A stretch of 64,000 nt of DNA from positions 3,153,001-3,217,000 of the forward strand of contig NZ_CP090004.1 in assembly GCF_021390175.1 (NCBI RefSeq). The letters are read 5' to 3'. Made by a program: the position numbers and the translations under genes. The DNA comes from Flagellimonas sp. HMM57. GTDB lineage: Bacteria > Bacteroidota > Bacteroidia > Flavobacteriales > Flavobacteriaceae. The notes under the pieces are model-generated. The model ran no database searches. It was not told the origin of the DNA and saw only the letters and a program-made list of their open reading frames with translations. The stretch's first letter is position 1. The number at the start of each line of letters is the position of its first letter. Below, piece by piece: positions 1 through 9,137 of the stretch.

Positions 1-2
1 TC

Positions 3-2906
3 ACCAATACCGATCTAGGGGGTGGCAATAAGGCTGATACTTCCTATGTTAGGTTTTATCCAAAGTTTAAAAAATCAGGGTTTTACGAAGTGTTTTCAAG
101 ATATCCCTTTGCTTCAAATATGACGGCACAATACAATATAAAACACGTCACGGGCATTACTACAAAGTATTTCAATCAAAGGGTCTTTTGTAACGAATGG
201 AATAGTCTCGGCATTTATGAATTTGGTAATTCAGATGAAGACTATGTAGAATTGACGGCTATTGTCAGTGGAGAAGTTGCTGCGGATGCCGTTATGTTCC
301 GGGAAATTTCGGAAGAGAAGTATATAAAAGCGCAGGAAGAGCCTAAACGTGTTTTCTTGAGCGATTTTGATGATTCAAACTGGTACGACCTAAAAGTGCC
401 TGGACATTGGGGAATGATCAACGATTTTTCAAATTATACCGGGATTGGATGGTATCGAAAAGCCATAGAACTTCCTGAAAATTGGGAAAAGGGGACCGAT
501 GATCGCTATTATTTAAAATTTGAGGGGGTATACCATCTTTCAAAGGTCTATATCAATGGAAAATTTATTGGTAAAAATCGAGGGGGATTTACACCTTTTG
601 AATTTGATGTGACCGAAGCATTGAATTTTAATGGGACAAATGTTATTGCCGTCCAGGCGGATAACAGTGCCATTGTTAGCGCTACCTGGAACTGGGGGGG
701 CATTATTAGGGATGTAACCTTGACCAAAAACAAGGATATACGATTGGATTATCAATATATTCATGCCGATCCCGACCTATCATCGGGCATGGCCCAAGTA
801 AAATTGAAGGTACGTGTTGAAAATAATTCCAATGCAAAGCGAACAGTAAATGTCCATGCTCAACTCATGCATTCTATAGAAATAGGAACCTTGGATGGCA
901 GTCTTGAAATTGACCCGCATACTTCAAGAGATATTGATTTGGAAACCACCTTGGATGCAGATAAAGTGCAGCTTTGGCATTTTGACCATCCTAAACTTTA
1001 CAGTGTAGTGACCACTGTTTCCGAAGGTGGGGTGCTCTTGGACCAAAGGACAGATGATTTTGGTATACGTAAAATAGAACTTACTGATTCCAAAATGCTT
1101 TTAAATGGAGAACCAGTGCGTTTGGCAGGCTACAACAGGGTAAGCGAAAGCCGTTTTTGGGGCTCTTCAGAACCTTTGGAAGTGCTTGAGGAAGATGTTG
1201 ACCTTATGAAGGAAGCCGGAGCTAATTTTATGCGTATCATGCACGGGAATCAGAACAAAAAACTTTTTGAATTATGTGACAGAAAAGGGATAATGTTGTT
1301 TGAAGAAGTCAATGTAAGGGACTTGGCCAATGATGAGTTCCGGTTAAAGTATTATCCGCTGTCCGAATCTCAACCGGGTGGAGAAGGTGTCATTGACCCC
1401 AAAAGTGAAGATGAAGAAGTATTGATGCTAGATGAACCCTATGTTATGTTAAAGGGTGAGCATGGACTGGATGTGATGAAGAACGATTATTTCTTGCCAA
1501 AGTATTGGTTGAAAAAAATGATTGAACGTGACATCAACCACCCAAGTATCATAGGTTGGAGCGTAGGTAATGAATTGAATAACCATTATGAATATGGCAG
1601 GGCCGCCATTGAATATGTAAAAAAGGAACTGGATCCTTATAGACTGGTTACCTGCGTTAGCAATTCTGGTCAGCAATCAGAATATACCCCTGATACGGAT
1701 CCGAATACCTTTTCAGATTTGATTATGCACAATATGTATCCTTGGCAAGGAGAACCCCAAGATGTATTGGATACACTTAGGTCAAAATGGCCCAATAAGC
1801 CCATATTTATATCAGAATTTGGTTTTGGCCCCCTTCCTTCTACAGGATTGGATGTCGATCAAGATATCATCTCAGAATGGATGGAATATTATAGAGGGAA
1901 AAATGATTTTGTGGTGGGTACATCGCTCTGGACATTCAATGATTACCGAAGTGCTTACGCTGGAACCACGGCAGAAGAAAATAGGGTATGGGGAGTCATT
2001 ACTTCTTGGAGAAAGAAAAGGAGATTGTTCAATCGTCTAAGGAGAGAACATGCACCAATAAAAGATATTGAGGTTTCCCATATCGACTTCGAAAAAAAGA
2101 CTGCCGATGTTCGTATCCCTATTAAAGGCAGAGAGGATTATCCCAGCCACACGATGAAAGGATATACGTTGGCGTATCAATTTAAAAACACTGATGGTGA
2201 GATGGTCTTCGATAAAAAATTGAGATTACCCATCTTAAAACCCGAAGACGGGGAATGGAAAGGACAAATTACTTGGGATGGTCTGCCAGAACAAGTATTG
2301 GACTTGACCCTTAATCTGGTAACACCGACCTACCATTCAAGATTCAACAAAACCCTTTCCTTCCAAAAAGCAATTACACCAGAAATCAAGGAAATTATTC
2401 CGGGGAAGTATGCAGTCAGGGTATTATTTGATAACGTGCCCAACGCTACGGAATATTATGTTGCCTATTCCAATGGTGACAACGTAGTAACAAATTCCAA
2501 TTCAACCATCAATCATTTTATAGATATTGATGGCCTAAGCGAGGACAAAAGCTACAGTTTTAAACTCTATGCGGTCAACGATAAAGGGGTAAGCAATCCA
2601 TCCACAACAAAAGAGGTAATCACGAGTAGCAAAGAGTTGCCTCCAACCATTTGGGATTCCTTTATTACCGATAATAAGTTGGTCATTGGGTATACCAGTG
2701 ATTTTGATGATGGCAATTATACGGTTGAATATGGTACATCCAAAGCTAATTTGAACAAGACGTTTGTCTCCAATGTACGTGGAATGCTATCTATAGACTT
2801 AGAAGGAGAGGCGCCTGTTTTCTTCCGAATCAAACGTGAAACTGCAAATGGTGAAAGCAATTGGTCCGAAATAGAGAAGGCGGAACAGAAAAAAACAGTG
2901 CTGTAA
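3..2906 (+). CDS. Glycoside hydrolase family 2 protein (beta-galactosidase-like), 5' end outside window
   Basis: The frame is open to the left edge of the window (no stop between 3 and 90), so the GTG at 90 is not the true start. The N-terminal piece has Trp/Tyr-rich beta-strand motifs ending in ADAVMF, resembling the golvesin C-terminal-like beta-sandwich seen fused to Bacteroidota hydrolases. The GH2 jelly-roll, Ig-like and TIM-barrel domains follow. Counting from the GTG at 90, the acid/base Glu is about residue 495 (VGNEL) and the nucleophile about 576 (FISEFG). Roughly the last 200 residues look like fibronectin type III modules. It probably releases a beta-linked galactose- or glucuronic-type residue from an algal glycan outside the cytoplasm; the substrate cannot be read from sequence. 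It is the first visible gene of a tight + strand operon (16 bp to the next). Confidence 0.88.
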   Translation, partial: TNTDLGGGNKADTSYVRFYPKFKKSGFYEVFSRYPFASNMTAQYNIKHVTGITTKYFNQRVFCNEWNSLGIYEFGNSDEDYVELTAIVSGEVAADAVMFREISEEKYIKAQEEPKRVFLSDFDDSNWYDLKVPGHWGMINDFSNYTGIGWYRKAIELPENWEKGTDDRYYLKFEGVYHLSKVYINGKFIGKNRGGFTPFEFDVTEALNFNGTNVIAVQADNSAIVSATWNWGGIIRDVTLTKNKDIRLDYQYIHADPDLSSGMAQVKLKVRVENNSNAKRTVNVHAQLMHSIEIGTLDGSLEIDPHTSRDIDLETTLDADKVQLWHFDHPKLYSVVTTVSEGGVLLDQRTDDFGIRKIELTDSKMLLNGEPVRLAGYNRVSESRFWGSSEPLEVLEEDVDLMKEAGANFMRIMHGNQNKKLFELCDRKGIMLFEEVNVRDLANDEFRLKYYPLSESQPGGEGVIDPKSEDEEVLMLDEPYVMLKGEHGLDVMKNDYFLPKYWLKKMIERDINHPSIIGWSVGNELNNHYEYGRAAIEYVKKELDPYRLVTCVSNSGQQSEYTPDTDPNTFSDLIMHNMYPWQGEPQDVLDTLRSKWPNKPIFISEFGFGPLPSTGLDVDQDIISEWMEYYRGKNDFVVGTSLWTFNDYRSAYAGTTAEENRVWGVITSWRKKRRLFNRLRREHAPIKDIEVSHIDFEKKTADVRIPIKGREDYPSHTMKGYTLAYQFKNTDGEMVFDKKLRLPILKPEDGEWKGQITWDGLPEQVLDLTLNLVTPTYHSRFNKTLSFQKAITPEIKEIIPGKYAVRVLFDNVPNATEYYVAYSNGDNVVTNSNSTINHFIDIDGLSEDKSYSFKLYAVNDKGVSNPSTTKEVITSSKELPPTIWDSFITDNKLVIGYTSDFDDGNYTVEYGTSKANLNKTFVSNVRGMLSIDLEGEAPVFFRIKRETANGESNWSEIEKAEQKKTVL

Positions 2907-2922
2907 ATTTTAGAAAAGAGTA

Positions 2923-4026
2923 ATGCCGAAAGGAAAATACACATCTATTTTTATTCTATCAATACTGATTGGGTATCACAGCTGTATATCCCAAAGTAAT
3001 TTGGACTTTACAGAGTTGCTTCCAGAAAAGCTGGATAAGGCCAACATTATTTCCGAAGAGGGCTATAATGTTTGGGGAACCAATATCCTTAAGGGAAAAG
3101 ACGGGAAATATCATGCTATTTACTCACGTTGGCCAAAATCACGTGGCCATCATGGTTGGGCAACCCATTCTGAGATTGCACACGCTATTTCTGATAGTTT
3201 AACAGGGCCTTACAAGTTTCAGAATTTAGTATTGCCCCCAAGAGGTAAAGAATACTGGGACGGTGATTGCACGCATAACCCCCATGTTGTAGTGTATGAA
3301 GGTCGTTATTATCTCTATTACATGGGGAACCATGGAAGTGGGTATTGGGGTACCACACCTGGGATGCCTTCCATGAAAGACGATCAATGGTGGGTGAATC
3401 GTAATCATCAGCGAATAGGAGTTGCCGTGACAGATGATTTAAATGACGAATGGGAACGTTTTGACAAGCCTTTAATCGATATTGATGCCACACGTAGATT
3501 GGTTTCGACGCCTGTAGTCTCCATACGGCCAGATGGTAAATTTTTGATGGTTTATAAGTATGTAAAGGAAAAAGAAGGTATGTATGGTGGCAAGGTGGTA
3601 CATGTTACGGCCTTATCCAATGCTCCACTGGGACCATTTAAAGATACTGGCAAACCATTTATTGAAGCCAAAACTTCAAAATTTGCACTGGATGATCATG
3701 TAGAGTGGTTTCAAGATGGTCACTATTACTGTATCGGGAAAGATCATGATGGTTCGCTTACCTCATACAGCAAAGGAACAATGGTTTTGTATACTTCAGA
3801 CGAAGAAGGCTTAGATTGGTCATTGGCGGAACAACCCTTGGTATTGAAGGCAGGAAAATTGTTTTGGACGGATAACAGCGAAACCCTTTGTGAACGCACG
3901 GCAGATATGCCCAAACTGTATTTTGAAGGCGGAATCCCAAAGGCATTGATTATTGCAGTATTGCCCAAGGATAGTGAAGACTCATTTTCCGTGGTAATGC
4001 CATTTAAAACTTATGGTGACGAATAA
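2923..4026 (+). CDS. GH43/32/117-type five-bladed propeller glycosidase, copy 1
   Basis: A secreted hydrolase with an N-terminal signal (MPKGKYTSIFILSILIGY, then a Cys that may be lipidated). The body shows repeated blades with Asp-Gly turns typical of the GH43/62/32/68/117 propeller group: YHAIYSRW, CTHNPHVV, YYLYYMGN, RIGVAV and WERFDKPL. It is a paralogue of the next gene, sharing these motifs in the same order. Where the next copy has AEDPFIW, this one has LDDHVEW (residues about 256-261), so a candidate acidic residue is changed from Glu to Asp and the following Pro is lost; specificity or activity may differ. The exact CAZy family is not assigned. The start was chosen for its signal peptide and the 16-bp gap to GH2. 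Confidence 0.75.
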   Translation: MPKGKYTSIFILSILIGYHSCISQSNLDFTELLPEKLDKANIISEEGYNVWGTNILKGKDGKYHAIYSRWPKSRGHHGWATHSEIAHAISDSLTGPYKFQNLVLPPRGKEYWDGDCTHNPHVVVYEGRYYLYYMGNHGSGYWGTTPGMPSMKDDQWWVNRNHQRIGVAVTDDLNDEWERFDKPLIDIDATRRLVSTPVVSIRPDGKFLMVYKYVKEKEGMYGGKVVHVTALSNAPLGPFKDTGKPFIEAKTSKFALDDHVEWFQDGHYYCIGKDHDGSLTSYSKGTMVLYTSDEEGLDWSLAEQPLVLKAGKLFWTDNSETLCERTADMPKLYFEGGIPKALIIAVLPKDSEDSFSVVMPFKTYGDE

Positions 4027-4042
4027 ACTTAAATTGATACGA

Positions 4043-5167
4043 ATGAAAAACTTGATTTTCTTGGTAATGTTTGCAGCTTTGGTGTCCTGCAATTCAAAAA
4101 AAAACACACCTGAGTCTTCAAAAGAAACCGTTTCGGACAGTTTGAAACAAATTACTTCGGAATATAAACTGGAATTAGGAAAGGTAGCTCCACAATCCAT
4201 GTTTAGTGGGGGCGATTCCTTAAGTATTTGGGGTGGCTCCGTAACAAAAGCTGATGATGGTGTATATCATATGTTTTATTCGCGATGGAAAAAAGATTTG
4301 GGCTGGGCCTGGGTAACCCATTCAGAAATAGCCCATGCCACTTCAGACTCTCCTTTTGGTCCATGGGAACATAAAGATGTTACGTTACCCCTTCGAGGAG
4401 CCAAATTTTGGGATGGATTGTGCACCCATAACCCTACCATACATAAATTTGATGGCAAATATTATCTGTATTACATGGGCAATACAGGAGATGGAGTAAA
4501 TGTATGTGAGCCTGGAAAGCTCAAATTCAATTGGAGCCATAGAAATAATCAACGCATTGGGGTGGCTATAGCCGATAATCCCAATGGACCTTGGGAACGC
4601 TTTGATACTCCTTTAGTTGATGTGAGCCCTAATGATAACGCACTGGATGCCCTTGTAACCAATAATCCTTCTATTGTCAAACGTCCAGATGGGGGTTATC
4701 TCATGGTATATAAAGCAGTGGGTAAAAAGAAGGAAGGTATTGCTGGTGGACCTGTGGTACACTGTGTTGCAACTTCTGATAGCCCTACGGGCCCTTTTAA
4801 GAAATATGATTTTCCGGTCTTTACGGCCGAGGGCCATGATTTTCCTGCTGAAGATCCCTTTATCTGGTACGAAAAGGGTAAATACCGTGCTATTGTAAAA
4901 GACATGCATGGTGCCTTTACGGATGCAGGACAAGCTTTGGTGCTATTCGAATCGAATGATGGATTTGATTGGAAACTATCTTCAAACCCTTTGCTTTCAA
5001 AATTACAGATTGATAGGGAAGGAGAGGGCATTCTTAAATTGAAGCATTTGGAACGGCCGCAATTGTATCTTGAAAATGGAGCGCCTATGGCTTTGGTCTG
5101 CGCTGCAGACACTATTGACGCAAAAGGTATTATCCATTCATGGAACGTTCAAATCCCTATAAAATGA
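4043..5167 (+). CDS. GH43/32/117-type propeller glycosidase lipoprotein, copy 2
   Basis: Tandem paralogue of the gene before it. I place the start at 4043 because it gives a clean lipoprotein signal (MKNLIFLVMFAALVSC); an upstream ATG at 4013 would add ten residues lacking signal character. Mature blades carry YHMFYSRW, THSEIAHA, WDGLCTHNP, YYLYYMGN, NQRIGVAI, WERFDTPLVD and AEDPFIWYEKG (Glu about residue 270). It should be anchored to a membrane and act on oligosaccharides released by the operon's endo-enzyme. The 3' end overlaps the GH16 start by 4 bp (ATGA), implying translational coupling. Family membership inside the GH43/GH117-like superfamily is unresolved, so neither arabinosidase nor anhydrogalactosidase activity can be claimed. 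Confidence 0.75.
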   Translation: MKNLIFLVMFAALVSCNSKKNTPESSKETVSDSLKQITSEYKLELGKVAPQSMFSGGDSLSIWGGSVTKADDGVYHMFYSRWKKDLGWAWVTHSEIAHATSDSPFGPWEHKDVTLPLRGAKFWDGLCTHNPTIHKFDGKYYLYYMGNTGDGVNVCEPGKLKFNWSHRNNQRIGVAIADNPNGPWERFDTPLVDVSPNDNALDALVTNNPSIVKRPDGGYLMVYKAVGKKKEGIAGGPVVHCVATSDSPTGPFKKYDFPVFTAEGHDFPAEDPFIWYEKGKYRAIVKDMHGAFTDAGQALVLFESNDGFDWKLSSNPLLSKLQIDREGEGILKLKHLERPQLYLENGAPMALVCAADTIDAKGIIHSWNVQIPIK

Positions 5168-5931
5168 AAACAAGAATAAGAGCACTATTGCTATGCCTTC
5201 TATGTGGTATTTCCTATGGACAATTGCCTGAGGAAATTAAACAAGATTATAAGCTGGTTTGGGATGACGATTTCAACTATGAAGATAAAAAACTAGATAA
5301 GAGGTGGGAATCGCAAAACGGTCCCAGCGGTCATATTTTGTGTAGTAGATGGCGCGAGAATGTTGAGGTGAAGGATGGCTTACTGTATCTGAAAAATAAA
5401 AAGGAAAATAGAGGCGGTCAAGAATGGACATCGGGAAGTATTTGGACAAAAAAGAAGTTTAAATATGGATATTTTGAATGTCGTTACAAATATGCCGCTG
5501 CAGAAACCACCAATAACTCCTTTTGGTTGATGACCAAAGGTAAAGATCCTAAAAAAGGGAAACGTTTTGAGATTGATATCAATGAAGGTCATTATCCCAA
5601 TGAGGTAAATACGAATGTTCATAACCATACAGACCATGTTATAACAAAGAGTGGGAAGAAAATAAGTATTAGAAACCCTGAAGCCTTTACGTACGAAGAC
5701 ATCGATTTTTCCAAAGACTTCCACGTTTTTGGCTTAACGTGGGATGAAAATGGAATGGTGTATTATCTAGATGGAAAAGAAATCAGGCGATTGAAAAATG
5801 ATTTTTGCTTCGGTAAAACCCCAATATTCCTAAGTCTGGCATTAGTAGAGTGGTATGGCACACTAACAGATGCGGTTGATGGCACTAGTATGAAAGTAGA
5901 TTATGTACGATATTATAAGAAAGTCAAATAA
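5164..5931 (+). CDS. GH16 endo-glycosidase (agarase/porphyranase/carrageenase/laminarinase group)
   Basis: Secreted GH16 enzyme of 255 residues. The start at 5164 gives a signal peptide (MKTRIRALLLCLLCGISYG) and a 4-bp overlap with the upstream gene; the earlier ATG at 5140 does not. The jelly-roll catalytic motif is EIDINE with E136 as nucleophile, D138, and E141 as acid/base: the six-residue ExDxxE (beta-bulge) form used by laminarinases and marine galactanases, not the five-residue licheninase form. WDDDFNYEDKKLDKRW near the N terminus is the usual GH16 opening. It is probably the endo-acting enzyme of this operon. Among GH16 substrates red-algal galactans fit the L-galactose-type genes downstream, but that is inference only. 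Confidence 0.87.
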   Translation: MKTRIRALLLCLLCGISYGQLPEEIKQDYKLVWDDDFNYEDKKLDKRWESQNGPSGHILCSRWRENVEVKDGLLYLKNKKENRGGQEWTSGSIWTKKKFKYGYFECRYKYAAAETTNNSFWLMTKGKDPKKGKRFEIDINEGHYPNEVNTNVHNHTDHVITKSGKKISIRNPEAFTYEDIDFSKDFHVFGLTWDENGMVYYLDGKEIRRLKNDFCFGKTPIFLSLALVEWYGTLTDAVDGTSMKVDYVRYYKKVK

Positions 5932-7561
5932 ACCGATTATAGTCATTGTGTTTATGATGCTGTGCTATGGTACATCTATAGCTCAGACAGCGCCAGAGAA
6001 TTTCAATAATCCCATACTACCTGGTTTTTATCCCGATCCTTCAATTTGTCGTGTTGGGGACACCTATTACCTAGTAAATTCAAGTTTTGAATGGTTTCCT
6101 GGACTTCCCGTCCATAAGAGTAAAGACCTTGTGAATTGGGAAAAAATTGGACATGGACTGCATCGTGCCGATCAAATTGTGTATATAGACGGTTTGGATA
6201 ATTCCGCAGGGATATTTGCTCCTACAATTCGTCACCATAAGGGCACTTTCTACATAATTACAACTATGGTGGGTCAAAAAGGCAACTTTATTATCAGTGC
6301 AAAAGATCCTAAAGGGCCATGGAGCGACCCCAAATGGATAGCAGATGCTCCCGGTATAGATCCCTCGCTTTTTTGGGATGACGATGGAAAATGCTATTAT
6401 ACTGGTGCCGCTGTAGTTGATGGTACCCAAGGTGAATGGCAGGGAAAAAATGGCATTTGGATGCAGGAAATAGATCCGGATAAAGGTGTTCTCATTGGAG
6501 AAAAAAAGCAACTTACTTATGGTCACGCTTCAAATGCGAGATGGGCCGAAGGACCACACTTGTTCAAAATTAATGATGAATACTTGTTACTTATAGGCGA
6601 AGGGGGGACAGGTGAGTACCATGCTGTTACCGTTTTTAATAGTAAAAATCTTTGGGGGCCTTATGTTCCCAACCATGCCAACCCCGTAATGACACATCGG
6701 CATTTGGGAAAATCACATCCCATTGGTCAGACAGGACATGCAGATCTGGTACAAACCCAGAATGGGGAATGGTGGAGTGTACTTTTGGCAAAGCGATATA
6801 TAGATGGTTATGTGACCTTGGCACGGGAAACTTTTTTGGCAAAAGTTGAAATAGCGAAGCAGCAATCCGGGATAACCCCAATCTATAATCCTGGTGTAGG
6901 GCTTTTACAGAAAGAACAAGAAAGACCAAAATTAGATTGGACCCCTGTTCCTGAAAAGAAAGAATGTTTTGATTTTGAAAGTGAAGACCTTGATTTGGAA
7001 TGGAATTTCTTACGTACGCCACGGTATAAATGGCATGACCAAAAAAACGGACAAATGCATGTCCGTCTGTGTCCTGAAATGTTAACTGAGCTTGTAAATC
7101 CATCATTCATGGGTGTTCGTACACGTCATTTCAATTATCAAGTGACTACGAAATTGAAATTTTCAACCAGAAAAAAGAATGAACAAGCGGGATTGGCAAT
7201 CTATCGACGTCATGGTAATAATTATCAATTGGTAAAACGTGATAACGAAATTATCCTGATAAAGGTGTTTCAAAAAGATAATAAAGGAGAAGTACTGCCA
7301 GAAATTATTACAAAAGTTCCTTTTAAAAAGAAGGAGGTTGTTTTAAGTGCAAAAGTTGAAGGCCTAAAGGTTCAATTTTTATATGGAACACATAAAGACG
7401 ATTTGGTACCCTTGGGTCCTATTCAAGATTATACCATAGTTACCGATAATGTGGCCAAAAAGTTTAATGGCGTATATGTGGGCATGTATGCCACCTCCTC
7501 AGGACAGGAAAGCAAAACGGAGGCGATTTACGACTGGTTTTGTATAAGTGGGAATGACTAG
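5903..7561 (+). CDS. GH43 beta-xylosidase/alpha-L-arabinofuranosidase-like enzyme with C-terminal beta-sandwich
   Basis: A 552-residue secreted GH43. A signal-like segment (residues 9-27, ending SIAQ) precedes the five-bladed propeller. The canonical triad is visible: base D45 (FYPDPS), pKa modulator D153 (GIDPSLF) and acid E216 (RWAEGPHL). Residues from about 330 form the lectin-like beta-sandwich common on GH43 beta-xylosidase-type enzymes (WNFLRTP, VRTRH). It overlaps the GH16 gene by 29 bp, so it is in the same operon and is the last gene before the convergent module A. Predicted exo-activity is on a terminal pentose-type or galactose-type residue; subfamily and substrate are not readable here. 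Confidence 0.87.
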   Translation: MYDIIRKSNKPIIVIVFMMLCYGTSIAQTAPENFNNPILPGFYPDPSICRVGDTYYLVNSSFEWFPGLPVHKSKDLVNWEKIGHGLHRADQIVYIDGLDNSAGIFAPTIRHHKGTFYIITTMVGQKGNFIISAKDPKGPWSDPKWIADAPGIDPSLFWDDDGKCYYTGAAVVDGTQGEWQGKNGIWMQEIDPDKGVLIGEKKQLTYGHASNARWAEGPHLFKINDEYLLLIGEGGTGEYHAVTVFNSKNLWGPYVPNHANPVMTHRHLGKSHPIGQTGHADLVQTQNGEWWSVLLAKRYIDGYVTLARETFLAKVEIAKQQSGITPIYNPGVGLLQKEQERPKLDWTPVPEKKECFDFESEDLDLEWNFLRTPRYKWHDQKNGQMHVRLCPEMLTELVNPSFMGVRTRHFNYQVTTKLKFSTRKKNEQAGLAIYRRHGNNYQLVKRDNEIILIKVFQKDNKGEVLPEIITKVPFKKKEVVLSAKVEGLKVQFLYGTHKDDLVPLGPIQDYTIVTDNVAKKFNGVYVGMYATSSGQESKTEAIYDWFCISGND

Positions 7562-7608
7562 AATTGAATCCTCCAATTTTAAGATGCTTCAATTAAGTTT
7601 TTAGCCTC

Positions 7609-9120
7609 CTATAAATCTGCCCTGGCCGTTATTTTAAAGATCAAAGTATGCTCTAAAGCTATTTCTTCTGGTAATTTAATGGTCAGTTTGTCTTGGGTCT
7701 GTTCAAATGAAATATCTCCATCGTAGCCTAAAAGCTTCAAGGTATCAATAGAAATAGTATCTTTTTTAAGATAGTTGATGTCAATACTCCCTTTTTTTGG
7801 AACCAATGCATGGGCATATAAAAACCCATTATTTACTGTAAACCGAATATCTTCAGATGTAAAGCCTTTATCCTTACTTTCGGCCAAATGACCCCTATGT
7901 GTTTTCGTAGGTCCTTCACCAAAAACCGTATAAGGTTTGGCACCATAGATTGCTTCGCCATTTATCTGTAGCCATTTGCCGATATCCAATAAGGTTTTTT
8001 GTTGATTTTCAGGAATAATACCATCTTTCCTTGGTCCAATATTGAGCAGAAGGCATCCATTTTTACTGACAATATCCACCAAATCCGCAATGAGCTCGCT
8101 TCCCGTTTTCGGAATCCAGTTTTTGTTATAATACCAAGAATTTTTTCCTATTGACGTATCCGTTTGCCAGTACTCCCCATAAATGGAATCCATTTTATTA
8201 CGTTCTAAGTCCAACATATGGGTTCCCTTGGGGTACGACTCATAGTTTAAATTTTTGGTCTGTAGCACTACAGACTTTGACCGTTCAAGACCTGAATTGT
8301 AATAGTATGCGGCCAATTTTTTATGATAAGGTGCAAACTCGGGGCGGTCAAGATAAAAATCGAACCAAAGGATGTCAGGTTGATATTTATCGATAATCTC
8401 TTTGGTTCTGGGCCACCATGTATTGGCCAGCCATTCCTCGCTTGCCGGGGCAAAAGCCTCATGCTGCGGGGCATATAAGGCAGCGTATTTTGGATCCCCC
8501 GTATCAAAATAGTCTTGTTGGTTGTAGTAATTCCAATTAAACGCTAAGTGCGAACTTGCACCACTTATGAGTCCTTGTTTTTTTATTTCGTCCGTAAGTT
8601 CCTTATAAACATCCCTTTTGGGACCCATGGCTACGGAATTGTATGGCGTGATGCTCGATTCGTAGAGGGCATAACCGTCATGGTGTTCGGCCACGGGCAC
8701 TACGTACTGGGCCCCGGCCTTTTTGAACAAATCCACCCATGCTTTTGCGTCAAAGTTTTCCATGGTCCATAGTGGAATCATATCCTTGTAGCCAAACTCG
8801 CTTGGATCACCAAATTTTTCCTTGTGATGTAAGTATGCTTTATGGGGTTTATCATCTACTTTTTTTCCGGTAGTATGATTTATACTGCCCTTATCCATAT
8901 ACATCCATCTGGGATACCAATCTGTATACAATTCAGCGACTGAGTTAGGTCCCCAATGAATAAAAATACCAAATTTGGCCTCTTTCATCCACTGCGGTAG
9001 CTCGTATTGTTTTAAGCTTTCCCAGTTCTCTTCAAACTTGAATTTGGTTTTAGTATTGGTTTTGGTTTTGCAGGCACTATATAAAACTATAATGAGGAGT
9101 ACCAATACATTTTTTTTCAT
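7609..9120 (-). CDS. GH29 alpha-L-fucosidase-type lipoprotein (copy A)
   Basis: Hydrolyses alpha-L-fucosides or, in some family members, alpha-L-galactosides. The start at 9120 is preferred over an upstream ATG at 9162 because it begins a lipoprotein signal (MKKNVLVLLIIVLYSAC, lipid Cys17). GH29 marks include FGIFIHWG (about 50-56), AEHHDGY (144-150) and the nucleophile D254 in DILWFD. The acid/base is not conserved across GH29 and is not assigned. A beta-sandwich follows the barrel. It is last in the - strand module A, 17 bp after the mutarotase-like gene, so it should be co-expressed with sugar uptake and oxidation genes. It converges on the GH43 gene with a 47-bp gap. Confidence 0.88.
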   Translation of the reverse strand: MKKNVLVLLIIVLYSACKTKTNTKTKFKFEENWESLKQYELPQWMKEAKFGIFIHWGPNSVAELYTDWYPRWMYMDKGSINHTTGKKVDDKPHKAYLHHKEKFGDPSEFGYKDMIPLWTMENFDAKAWVDLFKKAGAQYVVPVAEHHDGYALYESSITPYNSVAMGPKRDVYKELTDEIKKQGLISGASSHLAFNWNYYNQQDYFDTGDPKYAALYAPQHEAFAPASEEWLANTWWPRTKEIIDKYQPDILWFDFYLDRPEFAPYHKKLAAYYYNSGLERSKSVVLQTKNLNYESYPKGTHMLDLERNKMDSIYGEYWQTDTSIGKNSWYYNKNWIPKTGSELIADLVDIVSKNGCLLLNIGPRKDGIIPENQQKTLLDIGKWLQINGEAIYGAKPYTVFGEGPTKTHRGHLAESKDKGFTSEDIRFTVNNGFLYAHALVPKKGSIDINYLKKDTISIDTLKLLGYDGDISFEQTQDKLTIKLPEEIALEHTLIFKITARADL

Positions 9121-9137
9121 AATAACTAATTTCTGTG

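Noticed and set aside
1449..1676. Many open frames of 60-150 codons opposite or inside the large genes (this one as an example)
   Set aside because: They lie wholly within well supported genes in other frames, lack ribosome binding sites and show no protein-like motifs.
5140..5163. Longer N terminus for the GH16 enzyme
   Set aside because: The added residues (MERSNPYK) precede an otherwise perfect signal peptide at 5164 and lie within the upstream coding sequence.
2923..5167. Firm assignment of the tandem propeller hydrolases to GH117 (anhydrogalactosidase)
   Set aside because: The motifs fit the wide GH43/32/117 superfamily, but I could not confirm GH117-specific residues.
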